The position numbers were made by a program, and so were the translations under genes. DNA of 64,000 nt, from NCBI RefSeq assembly GCF_036250735.1, contig NZ_CP109430.1, positions 8,618,001-8,682,000 of the forward strand. The letters run 5' to 3'. Below, piece after piece: positions 1 to 8,806 of the stretch (the stretch's first letter is position 1; the number at the start of each line of letters is the position of its first letter). The stretch is from Streptosporangium sp. NBC_01495 (GTDB lineage Bacteria > Actinomycetota > Actinomycetes > Streptosporangiales > Streptosporangiaceae). A model generated the notes under the pieces. That model worked only from the letters and a program-made list of their open reading frames with translations, was not told where the DNA came from and made no database searches.

Positions 1-854
1 AACAGAAGCCAGACGGCTTCGTCGACTCGGTGTTCCAAAACGGCGCTGACATCGAGATCCCGCGACCTCTTTTTCGTCGAGCCGACTATTTGGACCGCGC
101 GATGCGCGGAGGCTATCCGGAAGCCGTTCAGCGCCCGTCTCATCGACGGAGGGCACGTTTCTTCGACTCCTACATCACCGACCTGATCAACCGGGATGTG
201 AAGCAGGTTGCCGACATCGAGCACCCGGCCGACATGCGGCGCTTGCTCAACATCCTCGCCGGGCGGATGGGAGGTCTGGCCGTGACGGACAACATCAGCC
301 GCGACCTCGGCCTGCCACGAACCACGGTGAAGCGATATCTCGATCTCCTCGACCTCGTATATTTGATCAAACGGATTCCGGCGTGGTCCTCCAACGCCAC
401 TACCCGTGCCGTCGCGACGCCCAAACTCCTGGTGGTCGATTCAGGACTCGGAGCACATCTCGCCGGCCTTACTTCAGGCCGGGTCAGTGATGTGACCGCT
501 CCTGTCGGCCCGCTGATGGAGAACTTCGCACTGAGCGAGTTGGCTCGCCAGCTCACCTGGTCCGAAGAACCGATACGGCTCTACCACTACAGAGATCGCG
601 ACGGCGTCGAGGTGGACGGCATCTTGGAACGTGCGTCAGGGGAGGTGATCGGCATCGAAGTCAAAGCCTCCGAAACGGTACGGGCTGACGATTTCAAAGG
701 ACTCCAGCACCTGTCCCGCAAGCTGGGTGACCGGATGATGGCGGGCTTCGTCCTGTACGCAGGCCGGGAAACACTCCCCTTCGGGGATCGGATGCGAGCC
801 CTTCCGCTCGCCGCCCTCTGGCTCGCGGAGTCGCCGTCGGAAGTCAACTCATGA
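1..854 (+). CDS. ATPase with C-terminal DUF4143 domain (5' end outside window)
   Basis: The reading frame is already open at base 3, so the N-terminal AAA ATPase part with Walker motifs lies outside the window. The visible part matches the DUF4143 architecture of this ATPase family: a helical segment, a winged-helix-like stretch (GLPRTTVKRYLDLLDLVYLI) and a C-terminal nuclease-like block with GVEVDGIL followed by GIEVKAS. That spacing of Asp, Glu-x-Lys resembles the PD-(D/E)XK core. These proteins are widespread and their cellular role is poorly defined; a defence or toxin-antitoxin link is often suspected. The internal GTG at 30 is unlikely to be the real start because coding similarity continues upstream. 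The gene converges on a PIN-domain remnant that begins right after its stop codon. Confidence 0.85.
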   Translation, partial: QKPDGFVDSVFQNGADIEIPRPLFRRADYLDRAMRGGYPEAVQRPSHRRRARFFDSYITDLINRDVKQVADIEHPADMRRLLNILAGRMGGLAVTDNISRDLGLPRTTVKRYLDLLDLVYLIKRIPAWSSNATTRAVATPKLLVVDSGLGAHLAGLTSGRVSDVTAPVGPLMENFALSELARQLTWSEEPIRLYHYRDRDGVEVDGILERASGEVIGIEVKASETVRADDFKGLQHLSRKLGDRMMAGFVLYAGRETLPFGDRMRALPLAALWLAESPSEVNS

Positions 855-965
855 TCATTTTTCTCGCCGCAGCCGGGTGGCCGGGACCACGGTGAGCAGG
901 TGGCCCAAGCCTTTGAAGTCCTTCGAGTCGCAGGTGTGAAGAGGGAGCCGGTTCACGCTGGGAGG
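855..965 (-). pseudogene. PIN-domain (VapC-like) toxin, C-terminal remnant
   Basis: The minus strand encodes NRLPLHTCDSKDFKG followed by LGHLLTVVPA and a TGA at 857-855. The pattern 'x-L-P-L-x-T-x-D-x-K-D-F-x-G-L' is how VapC-type PIN ribonucleases end, around the last acidic active-site residue. Only about 35 residues remain and the upstream sequence does not continue the domain, so this is read as a decayed toxin gene. It is adjacent and convergent to the DUF4143 ATPase. Recognition rests on a short motif, so confidence is moderate. Confidence 0.45.
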
Positions 966-1146
966 TCTGGTGGGAGTGGCCGGGTTCAGAGGTACTCACT
1001 CATCGACTCTGATTCTGTGTGCTACCGGTTCGGCGGCTGCCGAGCGTCTCACGTGGCCTGCCCGCTGGTCGCTGCAGCGGCCCATAGCCCTCCCCGCTGG
1101 GCGGGAGGACCGCGGAGCCGGGCGACCGCGGGCAGGCCGGTGATCG

Positions 1147-2106
1147 CTACTCCTTGATGACGTTGTCGCGTGGACCGCCGTAGACGGGATTGCTGTCGTA
1201 GCGCCTGTCGGTGACGAGCAGGCGGATCGCCCCTGGTTCGCGGATGGATTCCTCCGCCTCCCAGACGATCCAGTCGTCGCCGACGGGAGTGATCTGCGTG
1301 CGAAGCTCGCCGTAGCCGCCTGGGTTTCCCGGCGGGAGCACCATGATGAGATAGGTGATCTTCAGTCCGCGTTTCCTGAGCTCGGGCAGGACCTCGCCGA
1401 CGGACTTCTCGTCCACCCGGAACCCGGCGAGCGAGCGACCCTTCGTGGTCGCCAGCCGATAGTCGGACTTGATCATCTTCCCCTCGCGGTTGTCGTCGGA
1501 CACCAGGACGCACGGCGCGACCGGGCCGTCCATGAGGATGGTGCTGGTGTGCCTCTCCCCGATCGTCCAGACGAAGGTCTGGCCGGGCTTGAAGAGCCTG
1601 GTGTCGATCCGCATCTGCCAGCCATCGGTGGAGGCTTCGCCGGGAATGTTCTCTGGCACGGAGTACAGGCCGGCGGGGATGTCCCGGACAGGGGTCCCGC
1701 GCGGTTCCCGGCACCACTTGCCCATGGGCGCGTGATCGACGATGGCGGGGACGTTGAGCTCCTTCAGCTGTTTCGACAGTCCTGCGGCGTCATTGAAATC
1801 CCTGACCTTGACGTACACGACGCCGTCGGAGTCCCTGGTGACCGCGTACGAAGGGGACACGCCGTTCTGCAGCAGGCTCGGCCCCACCACGATGCCCGCG
1901 GCGAGCAGCCCCGCTCCCACCAGTCCCAGGACCAGCCGCCGGGGACGGTGCCCGCGGGGGCGAGCCATGGACGGGCCGGGCTCCTCGGCGACGATCGAGG
2001 CCAGCAGCATCCGCGCCCCCGCGTCGGACGAACGGCCTCCCTGCCGACCCGGTTCCACCCGCGCCAGCGCGCCGGTAATCGCATCGATGTCTTCGATGTT
2101 CTTCAC
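1147..2106 (-). CDS. Membrane-anchored partner protein of ECF sigma factor, unknown function
   Basis: A 319-residue protein with a basic cytoplasmic N-terminus (about residues 1-53), one hydrophobic segment (LVLGLVGAGLLAAGIVVG, about 56-75) and a soluble C-terminal region predicted outside the membrane. No zinc-binding HxxxCxxC anti-sigma motif is visible, so it is not a classical ZAS anti-sigma factor. The start is GTG at 2106, overlapping the stop of the upstream ECF sigma gene by 4 nt (GTGA), which implies translational coupling. Such pairs are common in Actinobacteria, where the membrane protein is assumed to sense or restrain the sigma factor. That role is inferred from position only. 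Confidence 0.75.
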   Translation of the reverse strand: MKNIEDIDAITGALARVEPGRQGGRSSDAGARMLLASIVAEEPGPSMARPRGHRPRRLVLGLVGAGLLAAGIVVGPSLLQNGVSPSYAVTRDSDGVVYVKVRDFNDAAGLSKQLKELNVPAIVDHAPMGKWCREPRGTPVRDIPAGLYSVPENIPGEASTDGWQMRIDTRLFKPGQTFVWTIGERHTSTILMDGPVAPCVLVSDDNREGKMIKSDYRLATTKGRSLAGFRVDEKSVGEVLPELRKRGLKITYLIMVLPPGNPGGYGELRTQITPVGDDWIVWEAEESIREPGAIRLLVTDRRYDSNPVYGGPRDNVIKE

Positions 2107-2648
2107 AGCTGCCTCTCCGCCGGCATCAACCGGCTTTCTGCCTCGAAGCGGACATCCGCCTCGGCGAGCGCACGGGCAAAGCGCCTGCGAGCGCGGTGGA
2201 GTCTGATACGTACGGCGTTGCGCGACAGGCCGAGCACGGTGGCGACCTCCTGCCGGTCCAGGCCCTCCCAGCCGACCAGCGACAACAGCTCGCGATCGTC
2301 GTCCGGCAGAGTCCGAAAGACCTGCGCGATCGCCTTCAGCTCGACCCCGCTGTCGGGCGAGGCTTCGTACAGGTCGGCCATCTCGGCGTCCAGCTGCACA
2401 CTGCGGGCTTGGCGGCGAACCTCACCTCGATAGTGGTTGGCCAGCACCTTGCGCGCCACGCCGTACAGCCACAGAGTGGCCTCCTCCCCGTCCGGCAGCT
2501 CTCCTATCCGCCGCCAGGCGATGGCGAAGGTCTCCGCCACCACGTCCGCCGCGTCCTGCGGCGACGCGCAGCGGCGTGCCGTGTACGCCGTGATCCGGCC
2601 ATATGTTTCCCGGTAGACGGCCTCGAACCTGGCCCGCGCGTCATCCAC
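2103..2648 (-). CDS. RNA polymerase sigma-70 family factor, ECF type
   Basis: A 181-residue protein with the two-domain ECF layout: sigma2 at about residues 8-75 (YRETYGRITAYTARRC, then DAADVVAETFAIAWRR and the WLYGVARKVLANHYR segment) and sigma4 at about 110-160 (LPDDDRELLSLVGWEGLDRQ, VATVLGLSRNAVRIRLHRAR, the helix-turn-helix). There is no long C-terminal extension. The start is GTG at 2648; no strong Shine-Dalgarno sequence is seen. It is the first gene of a two-gene unit with the membrane protein that overlaps its stop. Members of this group redirect RNA polymerase to small stress regulons; the regulon cannot be told from sequence. Confidence 0.9.
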   Translation of the reverse strand: MDDARARFEAVYRETYGRITAYTARRCASPQDAADVVAETFAIAWRRIGELPDGEEATLWLYGVARKVLANHYRGEVRRQARSVQLDAEMADLYEASPDSGVELKAIAQVFRTLPDDDRELLSLVGWEGLDRQEVATVLGLSRNAVRIRLHRARRRFARALAEADVRFEAESRLMPAERQL

Positions 2649-2983
2649 TGGCCGTTCCCGCGCCCGGTCTCCTCGGCATCCCCATGCCCGTCTCCTTGAT
2701 AGTGCGATCTACGGACATCTGTGCCTATGTAAGGAGTCAGGCCATCATTTCTCGTCAAAGCATAGAAATTCGAGCATGTTAAACGCCGATCCGGGCGTTC
2801 TGGGCGAGCACGAAGCCTCACTCAGCCGCGTCGGAGGTCGAACCCGGCCTCGGCGGTTCACAGGATCTTCATCCGCTGGGCGAGTTCCCGCGCCCCGCAG
2901 GCCGTCGTCGCCTGCCCCGACGTGGCAAGGACTCAAAGGGCATTCGCCCGTACGGATCATCAGCGAGACTTACGATCATGAAG
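2649..2983. other. Intergenic region between ECF sigma gene and VOC gene
   Basis: This 335-base gap should hold divergent promoters. A TACGAT box at 2971-2976 lies 8 nt before ATG 2984, the spacing of actinobacterial leaderless promoters. On the minus strand a short open stretch ending RELAQRMKIL-stop near 2870 looks protein-like but matches nothing I recognise. No RNA gene or repeat is evident. Confidence 0.4.
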
Positions 2984-3376
2984 ATGCGGATCGATCTGGT
3001 GGCGATCGTCGTGGAGGACTACGACCGGGCCATCGAGTTCTTCACCGATGCCCTGGGCTTCGAGCTGGTCGAGGACTCGCCCTCCTTGACGAACGACGGC
3101 CGCCCGAAACGGTGGGTCGTCGTCCGGCCCCCGGGAGGCGAGACCGGCATCCTCCTCGCCCGTGCGGACGGCGAGCGCCAGGCCGCCGTCGTCGGGGAGC
3201 AGTTCGCCGGGCGGGTGGGGCTCTTCCTGCGGGCGGACGACTTCGACGCCGCGCACGCGCGGATGGTGGCGGCCGGTGTCGAGTTCGTGACCGCGCCGCG
3301 CACCGAGCCTTACGGGCGGGTCGCCGTCTTCCTGGACATCGCCGGCAATCGGTGGGACCTGCTCGGCCCGGCCTGA
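2984..3376 (+). CDS. VOC superfamily (glyoxalase/bleomycin-resistance fold) protein
   Basis: About 130 residues, a single VOC module made of paired beta-alpha-beta-beta-beta units: IDLVAIVVEDYDRAIEFF opens the first half and GRVGLFLRADDFDAAHARMV the second, ending FLDIAGNRWDLLGP. The family includes glyoxalase I, dioxygenases and antibiotic-binding proteins, and the substrate cannot be read from sequence. ATG codons occur at 2978 and 2984. I chose 2984 because the -10-like TACGAT at 2971-2976 would place transcription start at that codon (leaderless) and because relatives usually begin just before the first beta strand. The neighbours give no pathway clue. Confidence 0.8.
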   Translation: MRIDLVAIVVEDYDRAIEFFTDALGFELVEDSPSLTNDGRPKRWVVVRPPGGETGILLARADGERQAAVVGEQFAGRVGLFLRADDFDAAHARMVAAGVEFVTAPRTEPYGRVAVFLDIAGNRWDLLGPA

Positions 3377-3506
3377 ACTCGGCCGGCGGCTGCTGCTGCC
3401 CGGGAGGTCTGTCCACACCCACACCCGGCAGAAAAGGTGCAAGCGACTATCTAGCGTGATGCAATGGTCCGCTGACACGATCGGGGCTGCTTTGAAGGAG
3501 GCTCCC

Positions 3507-4703
3507 GTGCGTCGTCCCATCCCCCTGGCTCTCATCGTCGCGATCTTCGCGCTGTCGGGGACAGTGATCTCTCCCGCCCAGGCCGCGGCCGGGCCGTGCA
3601 AGCCCGGTCAGGGCGTCAACCTGCGCGGCAAGGACTTCACCCGGGGTGCCCAGCTCCCCGTCAACCTGCGCTGCGCCGACCTGACCAGGGCCAAGCTGGA
3701 CAGCGTGGAGCTGCTCCAGAAGGACCTCACCGGAGCGATCCTGCGCGACGCCTCGCTCAAGAAGGCCAACCTCACGCAGGCCACGCTGAAGTACGCCGAC
3801 CTGCGGGGTGCAGACTTCTCCGAGGCCGACCTGGGACAGATGCACGCCGACCACGCCGACCTGCGGGGCGCGATCCTGATCGACGCCGAGGCGGGGCAGG
3901 CGGAGTTCCCGCACGCGAACCTGACCGGGGCGACCCTGACCAGGGCCGAGCTGACCCAGGCCGACTTCACCAACGCCAAGCTGATCGACGCCGACCTGGA
4001 GGAGAGCACCCCCGGCCAGCTCAAGGCGCGCAAGGCCGACTTCACCAGGGCCAAGCTCCGCGAGGCCAAGATGAGCCAGGCGAACCTGCGCAACGCGACG
4101 TTCAAGGACGCCGACGTGAGCGAGGTCGAGTTCACCCAGGCCGAGCTGGACGGCGCCGACTTCACCGGCGCGCTGGTCGAGGGCGCGTCCTTCACCCAGG
4201 CCGACGACGCCGACCTCACCGGTTCCAAGGGCGACCCCACGGGCATCACCCTCGCGGTGCCGACCTCACTACCCGACCTCGACATCTTCGGGACCAAGGA
4301 GACGGACCCCCCGCAGGACGAGCCCGCCCGGAGCGACGGCCCGTCCGTGGGCCTGGTCATGGTCGTGCTCAGCGCGGTGGGCCTGGCGCTGACCGTGGTG
4401 GCCTGGGGCGTCAGCGCCCAGCGGCGAACCCGGCGCGACGCCCGGTTCGCCGCGATGCGGCGCGGTGCCGAGGAGGACATCACCCGGCTGGGCGAGGAGA
4501 TCGACCAGCTCGACTACGAGTTCCAGGTCAGCGGGCGCGGCGGCATGACCTCCGACCGCGACTGGCGCCTCGCCCTCGACGCCTACGAGGCGGCCAAGCA
4601 GGCTCTCCTGGTCGCCCGCCGCGACCAGGAACTGCACTTCGTGGCCCGCGCCGTCCAGGACGGCAGAACCGCCCTGGGCCGCCTCCGCTCCCGCGTGCAC
4701 TAG
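3507..4703 (+). CDS. Secreted, membrane-anchored pentapeptide-repeat protein
   Basis: A 398-residue protein. The start GTG 3507 is set by the Shine-Dalgarno GAAGGAGG six bases upstream; it gives a good signal peptide (IPLALIVAIFALSGTVISPA then AQAAAG). An in-frame GTG at 3456 has no ribosome site. Residues of about 45-240 are pentapeptide repeats of the A(D/N)Lxx type (ANLTQATLKYADLRGADFSE), predicted to form a right-handed quadrilateral beta helix. An acidic/proline linker follows, then one hydrophobic segment (VGLVMVVLSAVGLALTVVAW) and a charged C-terminal cytoplasmic tail of about 90 residues. The layout implies an external beta helix tethered to the membrane. Its ligand is unknown. Confidence 0.85.
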   Translation: MRRPIPLALIVAIFALSGTVISPAQAAAGPCKPGQGVNLRGKDFTRGAQLPVNLRCADLTRAKLDSVELLQKDLTGAILRDASLKKANLTQATLKYADLRGADFSEADLGQMHADHADLRGAILIDAEAGQAEFPHANLTGATLTRAELTQADFTNAKLIDADLEESTPGQLKARKADFTRAKLREAKMSQANLRNATFKDADVSEVEFTQAELDGADFTGALVEGASFTQADDADLTGSKGDPTGITLAVPTSLPDLDIFGTKETDPPQDEPARSDGPSVGLVMVVLSAVGLALTVVAWGVSAQRRTRRDARFAAMRRGAEEDITRLGEEIDQLDYEFQVSGRGGMTSDRDWRLALDAYEAAKQALLVARRDQELHFVARAVQDGRTALGRLRSRVH

Positions 4704-5162
4704 AGCGTTCCCGGTGAACGATCGCAAGAGGCCGCCCTGCGGTCGCCTGGCGGCCGGAACGCCCTGAACCGCCGTCCGAACACGCTTCGACGACCAGCCA
4801 TGATCGCGGGGAAGCCGACGCCGGGAGCGGGCGCCTCGGCAACGAGTCGAGGAAGGCGCCGGCGGCGACACCGCCGACCATGGGCCCCTCGGCTGCGGCC
4901 TCCTGCACGCTCGCCGGCTCGTGCCGCAAAGTGTCCGCTCTAGGACAGTGAGTGAGCCTGGCGCATCTTCGCAGACGGCGGAGGATGAGCGGTGTACAGC
5001 ACCAGCCGCTTGCCTGCTGGGGACGAAACCGCAGCGAACGGCGTCCGGCAGGCACCCGCCCCGACTGGAGGACCTCTCATGGCCGGAACCCGTCCCGCTC
5101 CGCGCGACGGCACCACCCCCGGATTCCAGGACGAGGCGCTCGCCGATCTGAGAGGGGATCCC
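4704..5162. other. Intergenic region upstream of the amine oxidase gene
   Basis: This 459-base stretch has no gene I can support. A minus-strand frame around 4785-4925 reads smoothly (EPASVQEAAAEGPMVGGVAA) but has no recognisable family. A well-placed ribosome site (TGGAGGAC before ATG 5079) could extend the amine oxidase by 28 residues, so the mRNA start must lie upstream of 5079 if that site is used. No terminator or RNA gene was recognised. Confidence 0.3.
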
Positions 5163-7112
5163 ATGACCACCCTGCCCACCCCGGTTTCCAGCCTCACCCC
5201 GACCGAGATCGAGCGAACCGCCGCCCTGGTACGCGAGGCCGGCCTGGCCGGCGAGAGCATCCGCTTCGTCTACGTCGGTCTGCTCGAGCCCCACAAGCAG
5301 GAGGTGCTCGCGTTCCAGGCCGGCACCGGGCCGAGGCCTGATCGCCGGGTGCGGGTGCTGCTGCTCGACACCGCGAGCGGCGACGCCCGGGATGTGACCG
5401 TCGACCTCACCGCCGACGCGGTGGCCGCGGTCGTTGACGTCGACGGCTCCCGCGGCGGGATGCCGATCCTGGTCGAGGAGTTCATGTCGGTCGACGGGAT
5501 CCTCGCCCAGGAGCCGGCCTGGGGCGACGCGCTGGCCAGGCGCGGCCTGACCACGGAGCAGGTGGTATGCGCGCCGCTGTCCGCCGGTGTCTTCGACCTA
5601 CCCGGTGAGAAGGGCAGGCGGATCATCCGGGTGCTCTGCTTCGCCGCGCCCGCCCCCGACGCTCACGTCTGGGCGCACCCGGTGGACGGGCTGAGCGCCT
5701 ACGTCGACCTGATCGCCAGGAAGGCGACCGAGATCGTCGATATCGGTGTCTTCCCGCTGCCGGAGGAGCTCAGCGAGTTCCACCTCCCGCAGGGGCGCCC
5801 CGCGCCGCTGGAGACCTTGAGACCCATCGAGATCACCCAGCCCGACGGGCCGTCGTTCCAGGTCGAGGGCGACCGGATCACCTGGGCGAACTGGTCCTTG
5901 CACTTCGGCTTCGATGCCCGCGAGGGCTTGGTGCTGCACCAGTTGGCCTACGCCGACCCCGATCACGACGGCGAGTTCCGGCCGGTCGTCTACCGCGCCT
6001 CCATCGCCGAGATGGTGGTGCCGTACGGCGACCCGGCGCCGGTCCGGTTCTGGCAGAACTACTTCGACACCGGCGAGTACCTCTTCGGCCGGTTCGCGAA
6101 CTCGCTCACCCTGGGCTGCGACTGCCTCGGCGAGATCCACTACCTCGACGTCGACCTGGCCGACGAGCTCGGCAACGTGCGGCGGATCCCCAACGCGATC
6201 TGCCTGCACGAGGAGGACTACGGCACGCTCTGGAAGCACACCGACATCTTCACCCCGAACTCGGCCGAGGTCCGCCGCCAGCGCCGCCTGGTGATCTCGT
6301 TCTTCACCACGATCGGCAACTACGACTACGGCTTCTACTGGTACCTCTACCTCGACGGCAGGATCGAGTGCGAGGCCAAGCTCACCGGCATCGTCTTCAC
6401 CTCGGCCTACCGCGGGCTGCGGGAATGGCCCTACGCCAGCGAGGTGGCCCCGGGCCTGGGCGCCCCGTTCCACCAGCACCTGTTCAGCGCCCGCCTCGAC
6501 ATGATGGTCGACGGCGTCCGGAACGCGGTCGACGAGGTCGACGCGGTCCGAGTGCCGGTCTCGCCGGAGAACCCGTACGGCAACGCCTTCAGCTACGCCC
6601 GGACCCGGATCGCGAGCGAGGCCGAGGGGGTGCGCAGCGCGGATGCCTCGGTCGGGCGGACCTGGCACGTGGTGAGCACCGAGCGTACCAACCGGCTCGG
6701 CCAGCCGACCGGCTACGTACTGCGCGCCGAGCAGACCCCGACCCTGCTGGCCGACCCGTCCTCGTCGATCGCCGCGCGGGCGGCGTTCGCCACCCGGGAT
6801 CTGTGGATCACCCGGTACGCGCCCGAGGAGCGGTACCCGTCCGGCGAGTTCGTCAACCAGAACCCGGGCGGCGACGGTCTGCCGGCGTACGTCGCGGGCG
6901 ACCGGCCCCTGGAGGGTGAGGACGTCGTGCTGTGGCACACCTTCGGCGTGACCCACTTCCCGCGGCCCGAGGACTGGCCGGTGATGCCGGTCGACTATGC
7001 CGGATTCTCGTTGACACCGTACGGGTTCTTCGACCGCAACCCCACACTGAACGTGCCCGCCAACGAGGCCGGACACGGCGGTGAACACTGCCACCACGGA
7101 CATCTCCGGTGA
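5163..7112 (+). CDS. Primary-amine oxidase (copper/topaquinone amine oxidase)
   Basis: A 649-residue protein close in length and layout to Arthrobacter copper amine oxidase. It oxidatively deaminates primary amines to aldehydes, releasing ammonia and hydrogen peroxide. Key residues are visible: catalytic-base Asp 302 in YFDTGEYLFG, topaquinone precursor Tyr 387 in TIGNYDYGF, copper ligands His 437 and His 439 (HQH) and His 598 (VTHFPRPEDWP). The C-terminus ends in the family-typical His/Cys-rich tail. I chose ATG 5163 by length against relatives; ATG 5079, with a stronger Shine-Dalgarno, would add 28 residues. No signal peptide is seen, so it is probably cytoplasmic. No transporter or regulator is adjacent. 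Confidence 0.95.
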   Translation: MTTLPTPVSSLTPTEIERTAALVREAGLAGESIRFVYVGLLEPHKQEVLAFQAGTGPRPDRRVRVLLLDTASGDARDVTVDLTADAVAAVVDVDGSRGGMPILVEEFMSVDGILAQEPAWGDALARRGLTTEQVVCAPLSAGVFDLPGEKGRRIIRVLCFAAPAPDAHVWAHPVDGLSAYVDLIARKATEIVDIGVFPLPEELSEFHLPQGRPAPLETLRPIEITQPDGPSFQVEGDRITWANWSLHFGFDAREGLVLHQLAYADPDHDGEFRPVVYRASIAEMVVPYGDPAPVRFWQNYFDTGEYLFGRFANSLTLGCDCLGEIHYLDVDLADELGNVRRIPNAICLHEEDYGTLWKHTDIFTPNSAEVRRQRRLVISFFTTIGNYDYGFYWYLYLDGRIECEAKLTGIVFTSAYRGLREWPYASEVAPGLGAPFHQHLFSARLDMMVDGVRNAVDEVDAVRVPVSPENPYGNAFSYARTRIASEAEGVRSADASVGRTWHVVSTERTNRLGQPTGYVLRAEQTPTLLADPSSSIAARAAFATRDLWITRYAPEERYPSGEFVNQNPGGDGLPAYVAGDRPLEGEDVVLWHTFGVTHFPRPEDWPVMPVDYAGFSLTPYGFFDRNPTLNVPANEAGHGGEHCHHGHLR

Positions 7113-7197
7113 CTTCCCCGGCGGCCCGGTGACCCTGCGGTTCCACTTCGAGTACGGCGACGACGGGCGCGTCCGCGTCCTGCGCATCCGCCCCTGA
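7081..7197 (+). pseudogene. SnoaL/NTF2-like protein, C-terminal remnant
   Basis: In the +1 frame relative to the amine oxidase end, the sequence encodes TDISGDFPGGPVTLRFHF, then EYGDDGRVRVLRIRP and a TGA at 7195-7197. 'SGDFPGSPV-x-L-R-F-x-F' followed by a short DGRI-type strand is the usual ending of SnoaL-like/NTF2-fold proteins. Only about 38 residues survive, overlapping the 3' end of the amine oxidase. This looks like the tail of a gene whose front was lost when the amine oxidase segment was joined here. Confidence 0.5.
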
Positions 7198-7259
7198 CCT
7201 CGGCCGCCACCACCTCAGAGGCCCGGGGCCCGGGGCCGGCGCGAGATCGAACAGACGGG

Positions 7260-8663
7260 TCAGATGCCGCTCGGGGTCATCGGCTGCATGAGGCGGCGGG
7301 CGGCCTCGGTGACGGAGCCGGACAGGGAGGGGTAGACCGCGAAGGTGTGGGCGATCTGGTCGACGGTGAGCCGCTGCTGTACGGCGACCGAGACCGCCAG
7401 GATCAGCTCCGAGGCGCGGGGGGCGACCACGACGCCGCCGAGGATGATGCCGGTGTTCGGGCGGCAGAACAGCTTCACGAAGCCGTCGTTGAAACCCTGC
7501 ATCTTGGCGCGGGCGTTGGTGGCCAGCGGCAGCTTGACGATGCTGGCCTCGATCTCCCCGCTCTGGATCGCCCGCTCGGCGATGCCCACGGCGGCGATCT
7601 CGGGGTCGGTGAAGATGGCGGAGGCCACGGTGGCCAGGCGGAGCGGGTGCACGGCCTCGCCGAGGGCGTGCCAGACGGCGATCCGGCCCTGCATGGCGGC
7701 GACCGAGGCGAGCATCAGGACCCCGGTGCAGTCTCCGGCCGCGTAGACGCCGGGCGCGGAGGTGCGGGAGACCTTGTCGACCTGGATGAAACCGCCCTTG
7801 TCGAGGGTGACCCCGGCCTCCTCGAGGCCGAGCCCCGCGGTGTTGGGGACCATGCCGACCGTCATGAGGCAGTGGCTGCCCTCGGCGGTCCGGCCGTCCT
7901 CCAGGGTGACGACCACGCCGTCCGCGGTGCGCTTGACGGACTCGGCGCGGGAGCGGCCCATGACGTTCATACCGCGGCGCCGGTAGACCTCTTCGAGGAC
8001 CTCGGCGGCGTCGGCGTCCTCGTTGGGCATCATGCGGTCGCGGGAGGAGACCAGCGTGACCTCGGAGCCCAGCGAGCGGTAGGCGCCCGCGAACTCCGCG
8101 CCGGTGACGCCTGAGCCGACCACGATGAGGTGCTCGGGCAGCTCCTCCAGGTCGTAGAGCTGGCGCCAGGTGAGGATGCGCTCGCCGTCGGGCTCGGCGC
8201 CGGGCAGGATGCGCGGGGTCGCGCCGGTCGCGACGATGATGACGTCCGCGCGGATCGTCCGGTCTCCGGCCCTGACCACCTGCGGGTCGACCAGCCGTCC
8301 CGGGGCCCTGATCACCTCGACGCCCTCCGCCGCCAGCCGGGCGGCGATGTCGGCGGACTGCGCGCGGGCGAGCTCCTTGACGCGCCTGTTCACCAGCGGC
8401 ATGTCGGCGATGACACCGCCGACGTCGCCGTCGGGGCCGCCGGTGTAGTGCACGCCCAGCATGCTGGCGTCGAGGAGCGCCTGCTTCCGCACCGAGGTGG
8501 CGATCAGTGTCTTGGACGGTACGCAGTCGGTGAGGACGCAGGCCCCACCGGGGCCGTCCTGTTCGACCACGGTGACCTGCGCTCCCAGTTGGGCGGCGAC
8601 CAGCGCCGCCTCGTATCCGCCGGGACCGCCACCGATGATCACTATCCTCGTCACATAGCCCAT
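7260..8663 (-). CDS. NAD(P)H-quinone dehydrogenase, flavoprotein disulfide reductase family (LpdA-like)
   Basis: A 467-residue FAD/NAD(P)-dependent pyridine nucleotide-disulfide oxidoreductase. FAD-binding GGGPGGYEAAL is at about residue 10, a CVLTDC segment sits where family members carry the redox disulfide, NAD(P)-binding VVGSGVTGAEFAG is mid-protein, and the second FAD motif is VYAAGDCTGV. The C-terminal interface has FAVYPSLSGSVTEA where lipoamide dehydrogenases have the catalytic His-x-His-Pro-Thr, so the His is absent. This fits quinone reductase activity as described for mycobacterial LpdA (Rv3303c), not lipoamide dehydrogenase. The start ATG 8663 follows a GGGAG site; an upstream extension to 8723 lacks one. 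In mycobacteria the same gene also sits near deoD/pmmB/add/deoA/cdd. Confidence 0.9.
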   Translation of the reverse strand: MGYVTRIVIIGGGPGGYEAALVAAQLGAQVTVVEQDGPGGACVLTDCVPSKTLIATSVRKQALLDASMLGVHYTGGPDGDVGGVIADMPLVNRRVKELARAQSADIAARLAAEGVEVIRAPGRLVDPQVVRAGDRTIRADVIIVATGATPRILPGAEPDGERILTWRQLYDLEELPEHLIVVGSGVTGAEFAGAYRSLGSEVTLVSSRDRMMPNEDADAAEVLEEVYRRRGMNVMGRSRAESVKRTADGVVVTLEDGRTAEGSHCLMTVGMVPNTAGLGLEEAGVTLDKGGFIQVDKVSRTSAPGVYAAGDCTGVLMLASVAAMQGRIAVWHALGEAVHPLRLATVASAIFTDPEIAAVGIAERAIQSGEIEASIVKLPLATNARAKMQGFNDGFVKLFCRPNTGIILGGVVVAPRASELILAVSVAVQQRLTVDQIAHTFAVYPSLSGSVTEAARRLMQPMTPSGI

Positions 8664-8806
8664 TCTCCCGCATGGCGGGACCGGACATCGCTCGGCATCC
8701 CTGCTAAGCCACGGAACCCCCACAAAACCATCGCGATTCCACCAGACATCGGCCAGACATCGGCACGGCTTCGAAGCCGGGTGAGCGTCTCGCGGATCTT
8801 GGATTA

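Noticed and set aside
2860-2935. Minus-strand tail ending RELAQRMKIL as a truncated gene
   Set aside because: Too short and no family recognised; could be chance.
4785-4925. Minus-strand peptide EPASVQEAAAEGPMVGGVAA as a gene remnant
   Set aside because: It reads smoothly but I cannot match it to any family and it has no start or stop context typical of a gene.
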